Part shown: positions 13,349 to 13,630 of the stretch, piece after piece
Layout of the letters: every line of letters begins with the position of its first letter
How positions within the stretch are numbered: position 1 is the stretch's first letter
NCBI GenBank assembly: GCA_947589655.1
Contig: CANQCE010000018.1
Coordinates: forward strand, 1 to 13,630
Source: an uncultured Clostridia bacterium
GTDB taxonomy: Bacteria; Bacillota; Clostridia; Christensenellales; UBA1242
Direction of reading: 5' to 3'
Length of the DNA stretch: 13,630 nt
Notes under the pieces: generated by a model
Told to the model about the DNA's origin: nothing
Database searches by the model: none
Seen by the model: the letters and a program-made list of their open reading frames with translations, nothing else
Position numbers and translations under genes: made by a program

Positions 13349-13630
13349 TTATTTTGCTGCTTTTGTTCTTGTTGCAGGTTTTGTGGTTTTTGCAGGTGCT
13401 TTTTCTGCGTTCTGCTTTTTAAGTTCTTCCAAAATGTTTGCAAGCAGTTCTTCTTGCGTTGGCTTTGGTGGCTCTGGTGCTGGTTTGTTCTTTTCGCGAA
13501 GTTCCAATGTTGCCGCCTTAACTGCTTTACGGTCATGCATGTCCACGCCCTGCTCTTGCAGTTGTGCCCTTTCCTCTTTTGTAGGAACGCCTTCTTTCGC
13601 TTTGTTAGCAATGCCTTTGGCGTTCATGAT
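13349..13630 (-). CDS. C-terminal part of a protein, possibly mechanosensitive channel MscL
   Basis: The frame is open to the window edge (ATC before the ATG at 13627), so the 5' end is probably outside and only about 93 residues are visible. The end PPKPTQEELLANILEELKKQ resembles the cytoplasmic C-terminal helix of MscL, where a Pro-rich linker is followed by PTKEE-x-LL-x-EI-x-xLLK. Upstream is a charged linker with TKEERAQLQEQGVDMHDRK, longer than in E. coli MscL, and the visible part has no membrane helix. If MscL, the missing 5' part would carry the two transmembrane helices of this osmotic-release channel. An independent small Ala/Lys-rich protein starting at 13627 cannot be excluded, because the bases that would hold its Shine-Dalgarno are not in the window. 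It ends in a basic KTTKPATRTKAAK tail and is followed by a good terminator. Confidence 0.6.
   Translation of the reverse strand: MMNAKGIANKAKEGVPTKEERAQLQEQGVDMHDRKAVKAATLELREKNKPAPEPPKPTQEELLANILEELKKQNAEKAPAKTTKPATRTKAAK

Noticed and set aside
1..13630. CRISPR arrays, insertion sequences, prophage genes, integrase-attachment duplications at the tRNAs
   Set aside because: Looked for spaced direct repeats, transposase or integrase motifs and repeated tRNA 3' ends; none seen.

Overview
The window looks like a chromosomal segment of a low-GC, Gram-positive-type bacterium, most plausibly an uncultured Clostridia-like Firmicute. The reasons are the AT-rich intergenic DNA, strong AGGAGG-type ribosome binding sites, TTGACA/TATAAT promoters, lipobox lipoproteins, a long clostridial-type GltX and a DUF304-like PH-domain protein. 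No phage, IS, CRISPR or resistance genes are visible. Much of the segment is housekeeping, interleaved with several unrecognised envelope and small proteins.

Left edge (1-1,400, minus): a secreted protein with six GLUG-type repeats. Its last ~20 codons run into a short stretch (1 to about 96) that reads convincingly as a different protein on the plus strand. This suggests a rearrangement or assembly chimera at about 90-100.

Main minus-strand block (8,127 down to 1,611): a small two-helix membrane protein, the replicative helicase dnaB, a membrane-anchored 280-aa protein, a 365-aa lipoprotein, gltX, an A-rich spacer and trpS, ending at a hairpin terminator. The first five genes are 9-14 bases apart, with ribosome binding sites overlapping or abutting upstream stop codons, so they form one operon. 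Its promoter (TTGACA-N17-TATACT) places the transcript start at or next to the first ATG, so the first gene may be leaderless. A divergent consensus promoter drives an unrecognised 158-aa protein on the plus strand.

Middle (8,727-10,980): the translation GTPase typA on the minus strand and a self-contained tRNA-Ser(UGA) unit on the plus strand. Compact bidirectional terminators separate each convergent pair.

Right part (10,990-13,630): a 181-aa lipoprotein diverges from a 69-aa Cys/Gly-rich hydrophobic protein with an internal duplication. Then come a small bacterial PH-domain protein, a 154-aa two-helix membrane protein (convergent, sharing a terminator), tRNA-Ala(UGC) with its own promoter and terminator, and the 3' end of a gene resembling the cytoplasmic tail of the channel MscL, cut by the window edge.

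The genes mostly serve translation (trpS, gltX, two tRNAs, typA) and replication (dnaB). The least explained items are the envelope proteins co-transcribed with dnaB and gltX, the Cys-rich mini-protein and the 158-aa protein. Three start codons are best placed downstream of the longest possible ORF start (trpS, the 158-aa gene, the PH gene) because the Shine-Dalgarno or promoter demands it.
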